8,071 bases of DNA, taken from assembly GCA_913054205.1 (NCBI GenBank), contig CAJXJM010000099.1, forward strand, positions 1 to 8,071, written 5' to 3'. The notes under the pieces are model-generated. The model worked only from the letters and a program-made list of their open reading frames with translations, did no database searches and was not told where the DNA came from. Shown one piece after another: positions 1 through 6,413 of the stretch (positions are counted from its first letter, which is position 1; every line of letters starts with the position of its first letter). Position numbers and translations under genes: made by a program. Origin of the DNA: an uncultured Rhodospirillaceae bacterium. GTDB taxonomy: Bacteria; Pseudomonadota; Alphaproteobacteria; Rhodospirillales; UBA2165.

Positions 1-510
1 AGAATTCGATGGAACTCTGCCACTTACACCGCGGCGTTCCTCTCCTTCAAAAACGGATGTATTGTTTGGATCGCGCCTATCTGGTCCGAAATAGGCTTTG
101 CCGACTACAAATCGCCGGGTTTTTTGCAAGACACTGGTCACCCGTTTTTGAATTGATTCCGCGGTAAATGGTTTTCGGACAAAATGTTCGAACCCTACTT
201 CAGATGCTCGTAATGCCATTTCCGGATTTAAGTTTCGGGTCATGATGATAATAGGCACGTTTTTGTGAGCCGGTGTGTTGCCAGCTCGAATTCGAGCCAT
301 AAAATTTAAGCCCGACGCACCGCCCATGTTTATCTCCATGATGATCAAATCCGGAACTGAGCCAATTTTCATTTTGTGGTGCGCGTGATCCGTTGAGGAG
401 ATTTCTTGGACGTTGGTCAGTCCAATACCATGAACGGCATCGCGAACGGCATCGCGATGTTCAATTTTTAAATCAACAACAAAGATGTTTAAATTAGAGA
501 AGTCGGACAT
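1..510 (-). CDS. Atypical single-domain response regulator (CheY-like receiver), 3' end cut by window
   Basis: I translated this directly; it gives 170 codons without a stop and is still open at base 1. It starts at ATG 508-510 (MSDFSNLNIFVVD). Residues 7-130 follow the receiver fold: strand 1 ending at Asp13, strand 3 as DLIIMEINM, Thr91 after IIIM, and Lys113-Pro114. Two of the three acidic positions are changed. The second residue of the usual Asp-Asp pair is Leu14, and the phospho-acceptor Asp is Glu59. Thr91 and Lys113, the switch residues, are kept. After the receiver comes a basic tail with FGPDRRD (141-147) and EERR (157-160), a tail type I associate with alphaproteobacterial receiver proteins. 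No output domain is seen before the edge. It lies downstream of the TPR/OGT gene on the same strand but 126 bases away, with its own possible promoter. The ribosome site is weak. A phosphorylation-independent protein-interaction role is inferred. Family call is firm; function unknown. Confidence 0.88.
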   Translation of the reverse strand, partial: MSDFSNLNIFVVDLKIEHRDAVRDAVHGIGLTNVQEISSTDHAHHKMKIGSVPDLIIMEINMGGASGLNFMARIRAGNTPAHKNVPIIIMTRNLNPEMALRASEVGFEHFVRKPFTAESIQKRVTSVLQKTRRFVVGKAYFGPDRRDPNNTSVFEGEERRGVSGRVPSNS

Positions 511-559
511 TATTGCCTATTGTATTTCGGAGCCTCGAACTGCTGAACGTTTACCCATA

Positions 560-565
560 ATTATA
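560..565 (-). promoter_or_regulatory. Possible -10 box (TATAAT) for the response regulator gene
   Basis: On the minus strand this reads exactly TATAAT, about 50 bases before the receiver gene's ATG at 510. The hexamer 17 bases upstream is a poor match to TTGACA. The surrounding region is AT-rich, so a chance match is quite possible. If real, it would let the receiver gene be transcribed apart from the yjbQ/OGT pair. Confidence 0.3.
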
Positions 566-582
566 GATAGGTTTGATAGGAT

Positions 583-610
583 AAAATTCCCAGTTAATAT
601 TTGGGATTTT
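583..610 (-). terminator. Weak hairpin after the TPR/OGT gene, possible terminator
   Basis: TCCCA (588-592) and TGGGA (602-606) form a 5-bp stem with a 9-base loop. The stem is flanked by AAAA (583-586) and TTTT (607-610), which can extend pairing around one unpaired T and give a T-run on either strand. It lies about 27 bases after the OGT stop. The GC stem is short, so termination may be inefficient or Rho-assisted. Confidence 0.3.
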
Positions 611-636
611 CTCTTTTCATGAATGTTAGTCAACGT

Positions 637-2625
637 CTAATCGAGCGTTTTTTGACAAAAATCGCGATATATTTCTGTGCAAACGGTTTCTATCTTTGCA
701 GCGAACCTCGCCGCATCACTTAGGGTTGAATTAAGGAGTTCTGATCTCAATTGTTGGCGAATATTTTGCAGGGCAGACAAATCGCCCGCCAAGGAACCCG
801 CAAGCGCTTTATAAGATTGGCGCGTGTCTGTAATCCATTCAGGACGACCAAGATGCGACATGATTGAAGCGCCAACACGTCCACTATGACGTGCGCCGAG
901 CAGCGTAATGACGGGAACTCCCATGGAAAGTGCTTCAAAAGTTGTCGTTGTTCCGTTGTAGGGAAAGGGATCGAGACAGATATCGACTGAGTTATAGAGT
1001 TCTAAAGGATCGTCGTCTCGCGCGATCCACCCTTTGAGGACAATCCTGTCTGCGGCAATTTTGTTTTGCTCGAACGCCTCTTGCAATTTACCGCGCACCA
1101 CCTCGTAATCGAGCATGCCGCCTTTAAGCAGCAGTTTTGAGTTCGGAACGGAAGCCAAAATCTCCGACCAGGTTTCAATGACCCGCGGGGATATTTTGGA
1201 AATATGATTAAACGATCCAAAAGTCACAAAACCATTATCAAGCGCAGGCAAAGACCCGACATTAGGCACCTCTTCCGGCATTTGGTAACAATGAAAACCA
1301 CCTTCAAGGCGAATAAGTTGCTCGCTGTGATTTTTATCAGCGTCACCGCTCGGGTCGGCAATCTCATCGGTTAGACGGTGCTCGATTTGCGGCAATCCCG
1401 TGGTCGCAGGATAGCCGAGCCACGAAATCTGAACGGGGGACGGCTTGGATGCAAAAATACCGAGCCGATTATTTGCACTATGCCCAGCCAAGTCGACCAG
1501 GATATCAATTTGATCTTGTTGAATTAGGCTGGCTGCAGCGGCGTCACTCAATGTCGTCACGTCTCTCCAGTGATCGACATTGTCCTTAAACCAACTTGTT
1601 GTATCATCCTCCCGGCGGACATTTGAATAGGCATATATCTCAAAGGCTTTCCGGTCATGGGCTGCGATAAGCGGCTTTAAAAAATACGCAACCGAATGGG
1701 TTCTAAAATCCGGCGACACATAGCCGATTTTTAGGCGTTTGCTGGGGTCGCGATCCGCCGGTTGAGAAACCTCGGCGACAGAGCCAAACTTTTCTGCCCA
1801 GGATTTATGAGTTTCAAAGATCGACTGCTCTGTTTCCGCAGGACTATATAACAGGTTCAACAATAAATTTTGCCAGGCAAAAAAATAGATCGGATCGCGC
1901 TCTATCACCTCGCGAAAACATGCCAGCGCCTGAGAATTTCGCCATTGATCGTTTAGCACATTGCCGAGATTAAAACGCGCTGTATTGTAAGATGGATCGA
2001 TCGAGAGTGCGTGGCGAAACGCCTCTTCAGCCTCATTGAGCTTCCCCGGCAATTTTCCCTGGCTGTTGAGCGCATTGCCGAGATTACTCCAGGCTTGCGG
2101 ACTTGTGAGACGCAAAGCGACGGCTTGCCGGCCCAATTCTTCTGCATCTGCACTTTGTCCCAACCCTTCCAGGACCGCCGTCAGGCTAATCATCGCCTCG
2201 ACATTGTCGGGATCGATTTGAAGAGCTTGGCGAAGGGTTGTTTCCGCCGGCGGGTACTTTCCGAGCTGGCCTTGAATGGTGCCCAAGCTGACCAAGGCAT
2301 CGAGCCAATCGGGTTTTAACTGGCAGGCCTTATCGTACGCCTCTGCGGCCGAGCTTAAATCTTCAACCGCCATGAAAGTCGCACCCAAATTATAATAAAA
2401 AGTGGAACGGGTTGGATCGGCCAAAATGGCGCGCTCGATAAATTCAATCGCCTGATCAAATTGCCCGCGCTGCTGCATGATTAATCCGAGAAAATGCCAT
2501 GCGTCCGTTTGGGCATCGGTGGTGTCATCTTCGCCAGCAAGTACTTCCCGGTAAATTGCCTCGGCTTCGTCAAATTTCCCCGCCTGATGAAGTTCAAGAC
2601 CTTTTTCTAAAACGGCGCTGCTCAC
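637..2625 (-). CDS. TPR-repeat O-GlcNAc transferase-like (SPINDLY/OGT family) glycosyltransferase
   Basis: This 662-residue protein should transfer a sugar from a nucleotide donor to Ser/Thr of protein targets in the cytoplasm. Residues 5-247 form about seven TPRs, each ending in an xDP-like turn, for substrate binding. From about 298 the GT41 catalytic region begins: GYVSPDFRTHSV with His310 at the position of the active-site His of human OGT, VDLAGHSANNR, WLGYPATTG, FGSFNHISKISP with the donor-binding Lys477, and DPFPYNGTTTTFEAL (Asn557, Thr559-562). All the usual bacterial motifs are present. The start is GTG at 2623-2625, two bases after the YjbQ stop, with GGAG 2633-2636 as its ribosome site, so translation is probably coupled to yjbQ. 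TPR 6 carries a four-residue insertion (GKLPGKL, 190-196). Some bacterial relatives act on flagellin, but no flagellar gene is visible here, so the target and the exact sugar are unknown. Confidence 0.93.
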   Translation of the reverse strand: MSSAVLEKGLELHQAGKFDEAEAIYREVLAGEDDTTDAQTDAWHFLGLIMQQRGQFDQAIEFIERAILADPTRSTFYYNLGATFMAVEDLSSAAEAYDKACQLKPDWLDALVSLGTIQGQLGKYPPAETTLRQALQIDPDNVEAMISLTAVLEGLGQSADAEELGRQAVALRLTSPQAWSNLGNALNSQGKLPGKLNEAEEAFRHALSIDPSYNTARFNLGNVLNDQWRNSQALACFREVIERDPIYFFAWQNLLLNLLYSPAETEQSIFETHKSWAEKFGSVAEVSQPADRDPSKRLKIGYVSPDFRTHSVAYFLKPLIAAHDRKAFEIYAYSNVRREDDTTSWFKDNVDHWRDVTTLSDAAAASLIQQDQIDILVDLAGHSANNRLGIFASKPSPVQISWLGYPATTGLPQIEHRLTDEIADPSGDADKNHSEQLIRLEGGFHCYQMPEEVPNVGSLPALDNGFVTFGSFNHISKISPRVIETWSEILASVPNSKLLLKGGMLDYEVVRGKLQEAFEQNKIAADRIVLKGWIARDDDPLELYNSVDICLDPFPYNGTTTTFEALSMGVPVITLLGARHSGRVGASIMSHLGRPEWITDTRQSYKALAGSLAGDLSALQNIRQQLRSELLNSTLSDAARFAAKIETVCTEIYRDFCQKTLD

Positions 2626-2627
2626 AC

Positions 2628-3059
2628 TTATTCTCCGACCGCATGAAGTATCAGGTTGCGGGTGTGCGCTTGGACCCGGTGCTCGAAAAGGAAAATCCCC
2701 TGCCAGGTGCCAAGCGCGAGGCGGCCATCGGCAATCGGAATATTCAGCGTCGTTTGAGTGAGCGCCCCCTTGATATGTGCCGGCATGTCGTCGGAACCTT
2801 CGGCGGTGTGGCGATACAGCAACAAATCCTCGGGCACGAGTTTTTTGAAAAAATTCTCAAGATCAACCATCACATCAGGATCAGCGTTCTCCTGAATGAT
2901 CAAAGATGCCGAAGTATGACGGCAAAAGAGCGTCATCATCCCGGTTTCGATTGTCAGATTATCCGTCCACTCAACTACCTCGCAGGTAAGCTCATAAAGT
3001 CCCTGGCCGGAGGTCTGAAGAGTTAGCGATTCTTGGGCTTGTTGGAGTACCTGTTGCAT
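2628..3059 (-). CDS. yjbQ: YjbQ family protein (UPF0047, secondary thiamine-phosphate synthase type)
   Basis: This is a complete 143-residue YjbQ protein, close to the usual family length. Family hallmarks seen are HTSASLIIQENADPDV (48-63), the YRHTAEGSDDMPAHIK block (82-97) with His84 and His95, and IADGRLALGTWQGIFLFEHR (109-128). The conserved His, Asp and Glu residues cluster at the presumed active site. Members show weak thiamine-phosphate synthase activity in E. coli, but the true cellular role is not settled, and no thiamine gene lies nearby. The protein should be cytosolic, since no signal peptide is seen. ATG 3057-3059 lacks a clear Shine-Dalgarno sequence. The gene is divergent from mmcB across 102 bases and is followed almost directly by the OGT-like gene. 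The stop TAA is 2628-2630. Confidence 0.95.
   Translation of the reverse strand: MQQVLQQAQESLTLQTSGQGLYELTCEVVEWTDNLTIETGMMTLFCRHTSASLIIQENADPDVMVDLENFFKKLVPEDLLLYRHTAEGSDDMPAHIKGALTQTTLNIPIADGRLALGTWQGIFLFEHRVQAHTRNLILHAVGE
2633..2636 (-). promoter_or_regulatory. Ribosome binding site (GGAG) of the OGT-like gene inside the end of yjbQ
   Basis: On the minus strand the order is GGAG, AA, TAA (yjbQ stop), GT, then GTG. The spacing of 7 bases supports GTG 2623-2625 as the start of the TPR protein. Because the site lies within the last codons of yjbQ, the two genes are likely translationally coupled. Confidence 0.6.
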
Positions 3060-3147
3060 ACCAATCTTGTAGCGTCTTTTTTAAATACTGCCCACCAAAT
3101 AAAGCCCCCTTGCGCCGCCCATTACTTTCCGATTAGGATAAAACTCT

Positions 3148-3152
3148 GGGAG
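3148..3152 (+). promoter_or_regulatory. Ribosome binding site (GGGAG) that sets the mmcB start
   Basis: GGGAG ends nine bases before ATG 3162-3164. The frame is also open further upstream, back to 3033, but the family-like sequence begins only after this site. It therefore decides the start in favour of the short 158-residue form. A second in-frame ATG lies at 3168. Confidence 0.6.
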
Positions 3153-3161
3153 AAACATATA

Positions 3162-3638
3162 ATGAACATGGAGTTTGACCCGGACGGGTTTGAACAAGAC
3201 ATCCCGGCACTAGGGCCATTTGAAGCCGGTGACATCGCCCGCGGTATTTGCCGCTATCTTCGCAATCTAGGCTACAGCCCGCTCACCGAATTCAAACTGC
3301 TGTCCAAACGCCGGGTAGATGTCATTGGCCTCAACAAAGCCGGCCAATTTATCATTATTGAGATTAAGTCCTCGGTCGCTGATTTTCGCAGCGACGATAA
3401 ATGGCAAGAATATCTTCCCTTCAGCGATCAAATGTATTTTGCCGTCGCCAATGGCTTTCCGCTCGAAATATTACCGGATGAATGCGGCATTATGATCGCC
3501 GATGCCTATAATGCGGCCGTGATCAGAGAGTCTCAGACCCGCAAACTCAATGCAGCTCGCCGCCGAACCCAGATCGTCCGCTTTGCAAAAACCGCCGCAG
3601 ACCGTCTGCATCTTTGGAACGATCCTAATCGGAAATAG
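3162..3638 (+). CDS. mmcB: MmcB family DNA repair protein (PD-(D/E)XK-like nuclease)
   Basis: This 158-residue protein belongs to the MmcB family, named after a Caulobacter gene needed for resistance to the crosslinker mitomycin C. Its fold resembles restriction-type PD-(D/E)XK nucleases. The candidate catalytic set is visible: Glu43 in an N-terminal helix segment, Asp53 in RRVDVIG, then Glu67 and Lys69 in IIIEIKSS. Downstream family blocks are SDDKWQEYLPFSDQMYFAV (77-95) and a basic helix near 128-140. It probably acts on damaged cytosolic DNA, though I know of no substrate shown directly. No GTTC-N7-GTTC box (the alphaproteobacterial LexA site) is seen in the 102 bases upstream, although the Caulobacter homologue is reported to be SOS-regulated. 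It is divergent from yjbQ, and its 3' end overlaps the convergent methyltransferase gene by 14 bases. Confidence 0.92.
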   Translation: MNMEFDPDGFEQDIPALGPFEAGDIARGICRYLRNLGYSPLTEFKLLSKRRVDVIGLNKAGQFIIIEIKSSVADFRSDDKWQEYLPFSDQMYFAVANGFPLEILPDECGIMIADAYNAAVIRESQTRKLNAARRRTQIVRFAKTAADRLHLWNDPNRK

Positions 3639-4470
3639 ATTTTTCGATCTCGAGCAGCGCTTTTTTACGATCAATCCCCCAGCGATAACCGGTTAGATCG
3701 CCGGTCGCTCCGACAGCGCGGTGACAGGGAATAATAACGCCAATGGGGTTCGAGCCACAGGCTTTTCCGACAGCCCGAGCGCTTTTGGGCACACCAATCG
3801 CCGCCGCAATTTCGCCGTAGGTTTGCGTCATACCGGCGGGAATGCGCCGAAGGTAGGACCAGACTTTAGCCTGAAATGCTGTGATTCGTATATCAAACGG
3901 AAGCGATTTTATTTTTATGTCAAAACTCTCAAGCACAGCTAGAACTGTTGACAATATCTCCGCCATATTTTTTTCATTGCGGCGCAATTTAGCTTTTGGA
4001 AACTCTTCCGCCAGCTCTTGCTCAACTTCTTTGACTGAGCTGCCAAAACACACCCGGCACAAACCATGCGCCGTTGCCGCCACCAAAACCCGCCCGAGAC
4101 TACAATTGCCAATGGCGTAGCTAATCTCCGCTCCTTTACCGCCTTTGCCATAGCTCGCCGGTGTCATGCCGAGCTTGCCGTTCGAGGATTCATATAATCT
4201 GCTGGAACCACCAAAGCCGGCGTCATACATCGAAGATGTCACGGATTGGCCGGATTTTAAATTGGCTTTAAAAATTTCAAGGCGGTGGGTTTCAGCATAT
4301 TCACGCGGCGATATGCCGGTCGCCTTTTTAAACACCCGCTGCAAATGAGTGGGGCTCATTTCAAGAGCGTCGCCGAGATATGCGAGTGTCGGCGTTCCTT
4401 CCTCATAGGCCTCTATGAGAGCGCAGGTTTGCTCAACAAGTTCAGTTTGATCAACACTTTGATTTTTCAT
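3625..4470 (-). CDS. Ada-like AraC-type HTH / methylated-DNA--protein-cysteine methyltransferase fusion
   Basis: This 281-residue suicide repair enzyme moves the methyl group of O6-methylguanine (and probably O4-methylthymine) onto its own Cys. Residues about 8-108 are an AraC/Ada-type double helix-turn-helix (LGDALEMSPTHLQRVFKKATGISPREY). About 112-190 is the methyltransferase N-terminal ribonuclease-H-like domain, and 195-281 the active-site domain. That domain has the SARAVGKACGSNP arginine-finger helix and IIPCHRAVG, with the acceptor at Cys249. The N-terminal zinc/Cys38 domain of E. coli Ada is missing, so methylphosphotriester repair and the classical activation switch are not expected. 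I chose ATG 4468-4470. GTG 4479 and TTG 4476 are also in frame and lie nearer an AGG, so three extra residues are possible. It is the likely last gene of the minus-strand operon, 66 bases after the protease gene, and it overlaps mmcB tail to tail. Confidence 0.93.
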   Translation of the reverse strand: MKNQSVDQTELVEQTCALIEAYEEGTPTLAYLGDALEMSPTHLQRVFKKATGISPREYAETHRLEIFKANLKSGQSVTSSMYDAGFGGSSRLYESSNGKLGMTPASYGKGGKGAEISYAIGNCSLGRVLVAATAHGLCRVCFGSSVKEVEQELAEEFPKAKLRRNEKNMAEILSTVLAVLESFDIKIKSLPFDIRITAFQAKVWSYLRRIPAGMTQTYGEIAAAIGVPKSARAVGKACGSNPIGVIIPCHRAVGATGDLTGYRWGIDRKKALLEIEKSISD

Positions 4471-4536
4471 AATCAACACTTTACCTGATCGATGAATAAA
4501 AACTATCCGAAGCTTGCGCGTGGCTGTGTGTTTTTC

Positions 4537-5244
4537 TCAACCGTAGCGTTGTAGCTGTTCAGCATTGTCGTTGAGCCAATTGCGGGCGGCATCAACCTGA
4601 ACATCAAAACCGGCGACCGTCTGCCAAAACGCTGCACTATGATCCATATGTCGCAGATGGGAAACTTCATGGGCGACGACATAATCCATCACCCATTCAG
4701 GTGTCATAATTAAACGCCAGCAGAACGATAGATTACCATTGGGGGCGCAAGAGCCCCACCTTGATTTTGTGTCGCGCACCGTGATGCGGCCGATCTTGCG
4801 GTCTAAGCTGGCTGCCATATCAAAAGCTCTAAACTCAATTTCCGACTTTGCCTGGCGTTTGAGCCAATCAAGGAAACGACGGGTAAAATGCTCAGGCCGC
4901 CCGCTTATGCGAATTTCGCCGTCTTGTTTTAGGGCAACACCAATGAGATCAGGGTCATGGCGAAGTGTATATTTTTCACCCAGCATGGGGATTTTTGCGC
5001 CGTCCTCAAATGGAATTTTTTTGGGTAGATTATCAAGCTTCGCCAACAGCCAACCGGATTTATCCTGAACCAACAAAAGCGCTTCGCGCTCACTGGCGCG
5101 GGACGGCAATGTAACAAGGGCACCTTCATTATCGGTATCGACCCTTAAAATGGCGCGGCGTGCCCGCGCATTTCGCCTGATCCGCACCGGAACGTCACGA
5201 CCGTCTAAATTTATGATTTGAAGCGTATCAGCTTTCTTCGTCAT
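4537..5244 (-). CDS. YgjP/SprT-type zinc metalloprotease (DUF45, M48-related)
   Basis: This 235-residue protein is a probable zinc-dependent peptidase of the DUF45/YgjP family. The N-terminal half (about 10-120) is the basic beta-rich region typical of the family (VRIRRNARARRAILRV, then LPSRASEREA). The C-terminal half holds TKSRWGSCAPNGNLSFCWRL (159-178), the family's conserved block before the active site, and HEVSHLRHMDHSAAFW (192-207). His192, His196 and probably His202 bind zinc, and Glu193 is the catalytic base. All are intact. No signal peptide or membrane segment is seen, so it should be cytosolic. ATG 5242-5244 lies nine bases after the ycgN stop behind a weak purine-rich stretch. 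The substrate is unknown. Relatives are linked to DNA-protein crosslink handling only through wider SprT-fold similarity, which is not evidence for this protein. Confidence 0.92.
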   Translation of the reverse strand: MTKKADTLQIINLDGRDVPVRIRRNARARRAILRVDTDNEGALVTLPSRASEREALLLVQDKSGWLLAKLDNLPKKIPFEDGAKIPMLGEKYTLRHDPDLIGVALKQDGEIRISGRPEHFTRRFLDWLKRQAKSEIEFRAFDMAASLDRKIGRITVRDTKSRWGSCAPNGNLSFCWRLIMTPEWVMDYVVAHEVSHLRHMDHSAAFWQTVAGFDVQVDAARNWLNDNAEQLQRYG

Positions 5245-5253
5245 GTTGCTTCT

Positions 5254-5703
5254 TCATGTCGTCTCTTCCGGCCAGGTCACAACGTGATCTTCAAGATCAA
5301 GCGCGTCTTTCTCCTCAACCGCACGTCCGCGTATAGAGATTCCTGCCTCATGAACCGTATTGGGATCACCCGATACCAAAGGATGCCACCAAAACAATTT
5401 TTTGCCTTCATGCAACAATCTATAGGCACAACTTGGCGGCAACCATTGGAGACTGCTCAGATTTGCTGTGGTGAGTTCAACACAATCGGCCACCAAGAAC
5501 GTGCGCTCGACGTAGTTTTTACAGTGACAACTACCGAGATCCAATTGGCTGCAGGCAACATTTGTATAGGAAACCTCGCCGCTATCTTCGTCTTCAAGTT
5601 TATGGAGACAGCATTTCGCACAGCCATCACAAAGCGAGTCCCATTCTTCCAAGGACATTTCGGATAAAGTTTTCTGTTCCCAGAAGGGTTTACTCGCATC
5701 CAA
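5254..5703 (-). CDS. ycgN: YcgN family cysteine-cluster protein (UPF0260)
   Basis: This 149-residue protein matches E. coli YcgN in length and in block order: [12 protein letters not shown] near the start, [13 protein letters not shown] (24-36), [21 protein letters not shown] and HPLVSG. It has nine Cys, at 25, 28, 31, 32, 51, 59, 61, 74 and 92; the CxxCxxCC group suggests a bound metal or Fe-S cluster. The function of the family is not known to me. The start is unusual. No in-frame ATG precedes the conserved PFW block, and the frame is closed by a TAG at 5713-5715. TTG 5701-5703 is the best candidate; the next ATG, at residue 16, would remove conserved sequence. GAGG at 5717-5720 overlaps the SCO1 stop, so coupling to SCO1 translation is likely. 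It sits 15 bases after SCO1 and 9 before the protease gene. Confidence 0.93.
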   Translation of the reverse strand: MDASKPFWEQKTLSEMSLEEWDSLCDGCAKCCLHKLEDEDSGEVSYTNVACSQLDLGSCHCKNYVERTFLVADCVELTTANLSSLQWLPPSCAYRLLHEGKKLFWWHPLVSGDPNTVHEAGISIRGRAVEEKDALDLEDHVVTWPEETT

Positions 5704-5716
5704 AATTAAAATCTAA

Positions 5717-5720
5717 CCTC
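5717..5720 (-). promoter_or_regulatory. Ribosome binding site (GAGG) for ycgN overlapping the SCO1 stop
   Basis: The minus strand reads TGAGG, with TGA being the SCO1 stop at 5719-5721. The site lies 13 bases before the TTG chosen for ycgN, which is long. It would fit better with an ATT codon at 5704-5706, so initiation here may be weak or dependent on coupling. Confidence 0.35.
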
Positions 5721-6348
5721 ATAAAAAATCTTTGAGCTTGGTCGCGATCGCTTCGGCTTCCATGCCATAGCTGAAAAATGTCAGAAATTTACCGTCCTTA
5801 CTCATAAGATAACTCACCGAGGAGTGATCCATCAAATAATCATCTGGATCCGTCGCGTCTTGCTGGGATTTGGCGGCGTAAATGCGAAACACTTTTTTGA
5901 CATGCTCAATTTGCTGGACGTTCCCCGTCAGGCCAGCAAAACTTTTGTGAAAATGAGTGAGATAGGATTTAAGATGTTCGGGGGTATCACGCAAAGGATC
6001 AACTGTCACAAATATCGGCTGAACTTTTATCGCATCTTTTCCCAGCAAATCCATCACCGTTGAAAATGTCGATAAGGTGTTTGGGCAGACGTCCGGGCAA
6101 AACGTGTAGCCAAAAAAGATCAGAGAATATTTGCCGTGGAAGGTTTTTTCAGAGACAACGGCGCCTTCTTGATTAACCAGCGTAAAAGACCCGCCAATCG
6201 ACGCCGTGCCGCTTGAGCTTGTTTTAGTAACCACTCCGGCCGGGCCGCCTTGAATAGATGCCTGATCCTTAAAAGCGCGAATACCAAAACCAGCAGCAAC
6301 GATTACAACCGCCAAAATAAGATAAAAATAAACGCGTCGAAGCGGCAT
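5719..6348 (-). CDS. SCO1/SenC/PrrC family copper chaperone, membrane-anchored
   Basis: This family delivers copper to the CuA site of cytochrome c oxidase and may also act as a thiol reductant. The protein has 209 residues from ATG 6346-6348. A single N-terminal membrane anchor (YFYLILAVVIVAAGFGI, about 7-23) would place the thioredoxin-fold domain in the periplasm. The copper ligands are intact: FCPDVCP with Cys84 and Cys88, and His175 in MDHSSVSYLM. FVTVDPLRDTP, also typical, follows near 114-123. Another ATG lies two codons upstream at 6352-6354. The AGGAG at 6358-6362 is only 3 bases from that ATG but 9 from the one chosen. It is the first gene of the minus-strand operon with ycgN and the protease gene. 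No oxidase subunit is in the window, so its partner must be encoded elsewhere. Confidence 0.93.
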   Translation of the reverse strand: MPLRRVYFYLILAVVIVAAGFGIRAFKDQASIQGGPAGVVTKTSSSGTASIGGSFTLVNQEGAVVSEKTFHGKYSLIFFGYTFCPDVCPNTLSTFSTVMDLLGKDAIKVQPIFVTVDPLRDTPEHLKSYLTHFHKSFAGLTGNVQQIEHVKKVFRIYAAKSQQDATDPDDYLMDHSSVSYLMSKDGKFLTFFSYGMEAEAIATKLKDFL

Positions 6349-6357
6349 GAGCATCTT

Positions 6358-6362
6358 CTCCT
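6358..6362 (-). promoter_or_regulatory. Ribosome binding site (AGGAG) of the SCO1 gene
   Basis: This is a strong Shine-Dalgarno match on the minus strand. Spacing of 9 bases favours ATG 6346-6348 over ATG 6352-6354, which is only 3 bases away. Confidence 0.6.
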
Positions 6363-6369
6363 GTGGGAC

Positions 6370-6385
6370 TTAACTGGTGTTAACT
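6370..6385. repeat. Helix-phased TTAACT direct repeat with embedded inverted repeat
   Basis: TTAACT occurs at 6370-6375 and again at 6380-6385, exactly 10 bases apart. The same stretch holds the inverted repeat TTAAC-N4-GTTAA (6370-6383). It lies in the divergent region, just before the SCO1 ribosome site. It could be a regulator site, but the repeats are short and AT-rich. Confidence 0.35.
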
Positions 6386-6413
6386 TCATAGACCGGGCTC
6401 GGTCAGCCTGCAA
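6385..6413 (-). promoter_or_regulatory. Possible SCO1 operon promoter with a palindrome in the spacer
   Basis: On the minus strand, TTGCAG (6408-6413) and TATGAA (6385-6390) are spaced 18 bases apart and give modest matches to -35 and -10 boxes. Between them lies the inverted repeat GACCG-N4-CGGTC (6391-6404), a position typical of an operator. The predicted start would lie near 6378, about 30 bases before the ATG. Both hexamers are weak. Confidence 0.3.

Noticed and set aside
2499..3026. Open frame of 175 codons on the plus strand opposite yjbQ and the start of the OGT-like gene
   Set aside because: The minus-strand proteins there are clear family members. The plus-strand product has no recognisable domain.
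3033..3161. Upstream extension of mmcB by 43 residues
   Set aside because: The extra residues are unlike the family and overlap the divergent yjbQ start. A good ribosome site sits just before ATG 3162.
4511..4520. GCGCAAG on the minus strand before the Ada-like gene, similar to part of the E. coli Ada box
   Set aside because: Only seven bases match and the A-rich half is missing. This Ada-like protein also lacks the domain used in the classical switch.
5218..5667. Open frame of 149 codons on the plus strand opposite ycgN
   Set aside because: It is antisense to a well-conserved Cys-cluster protein and its sequence resembles nothing known.
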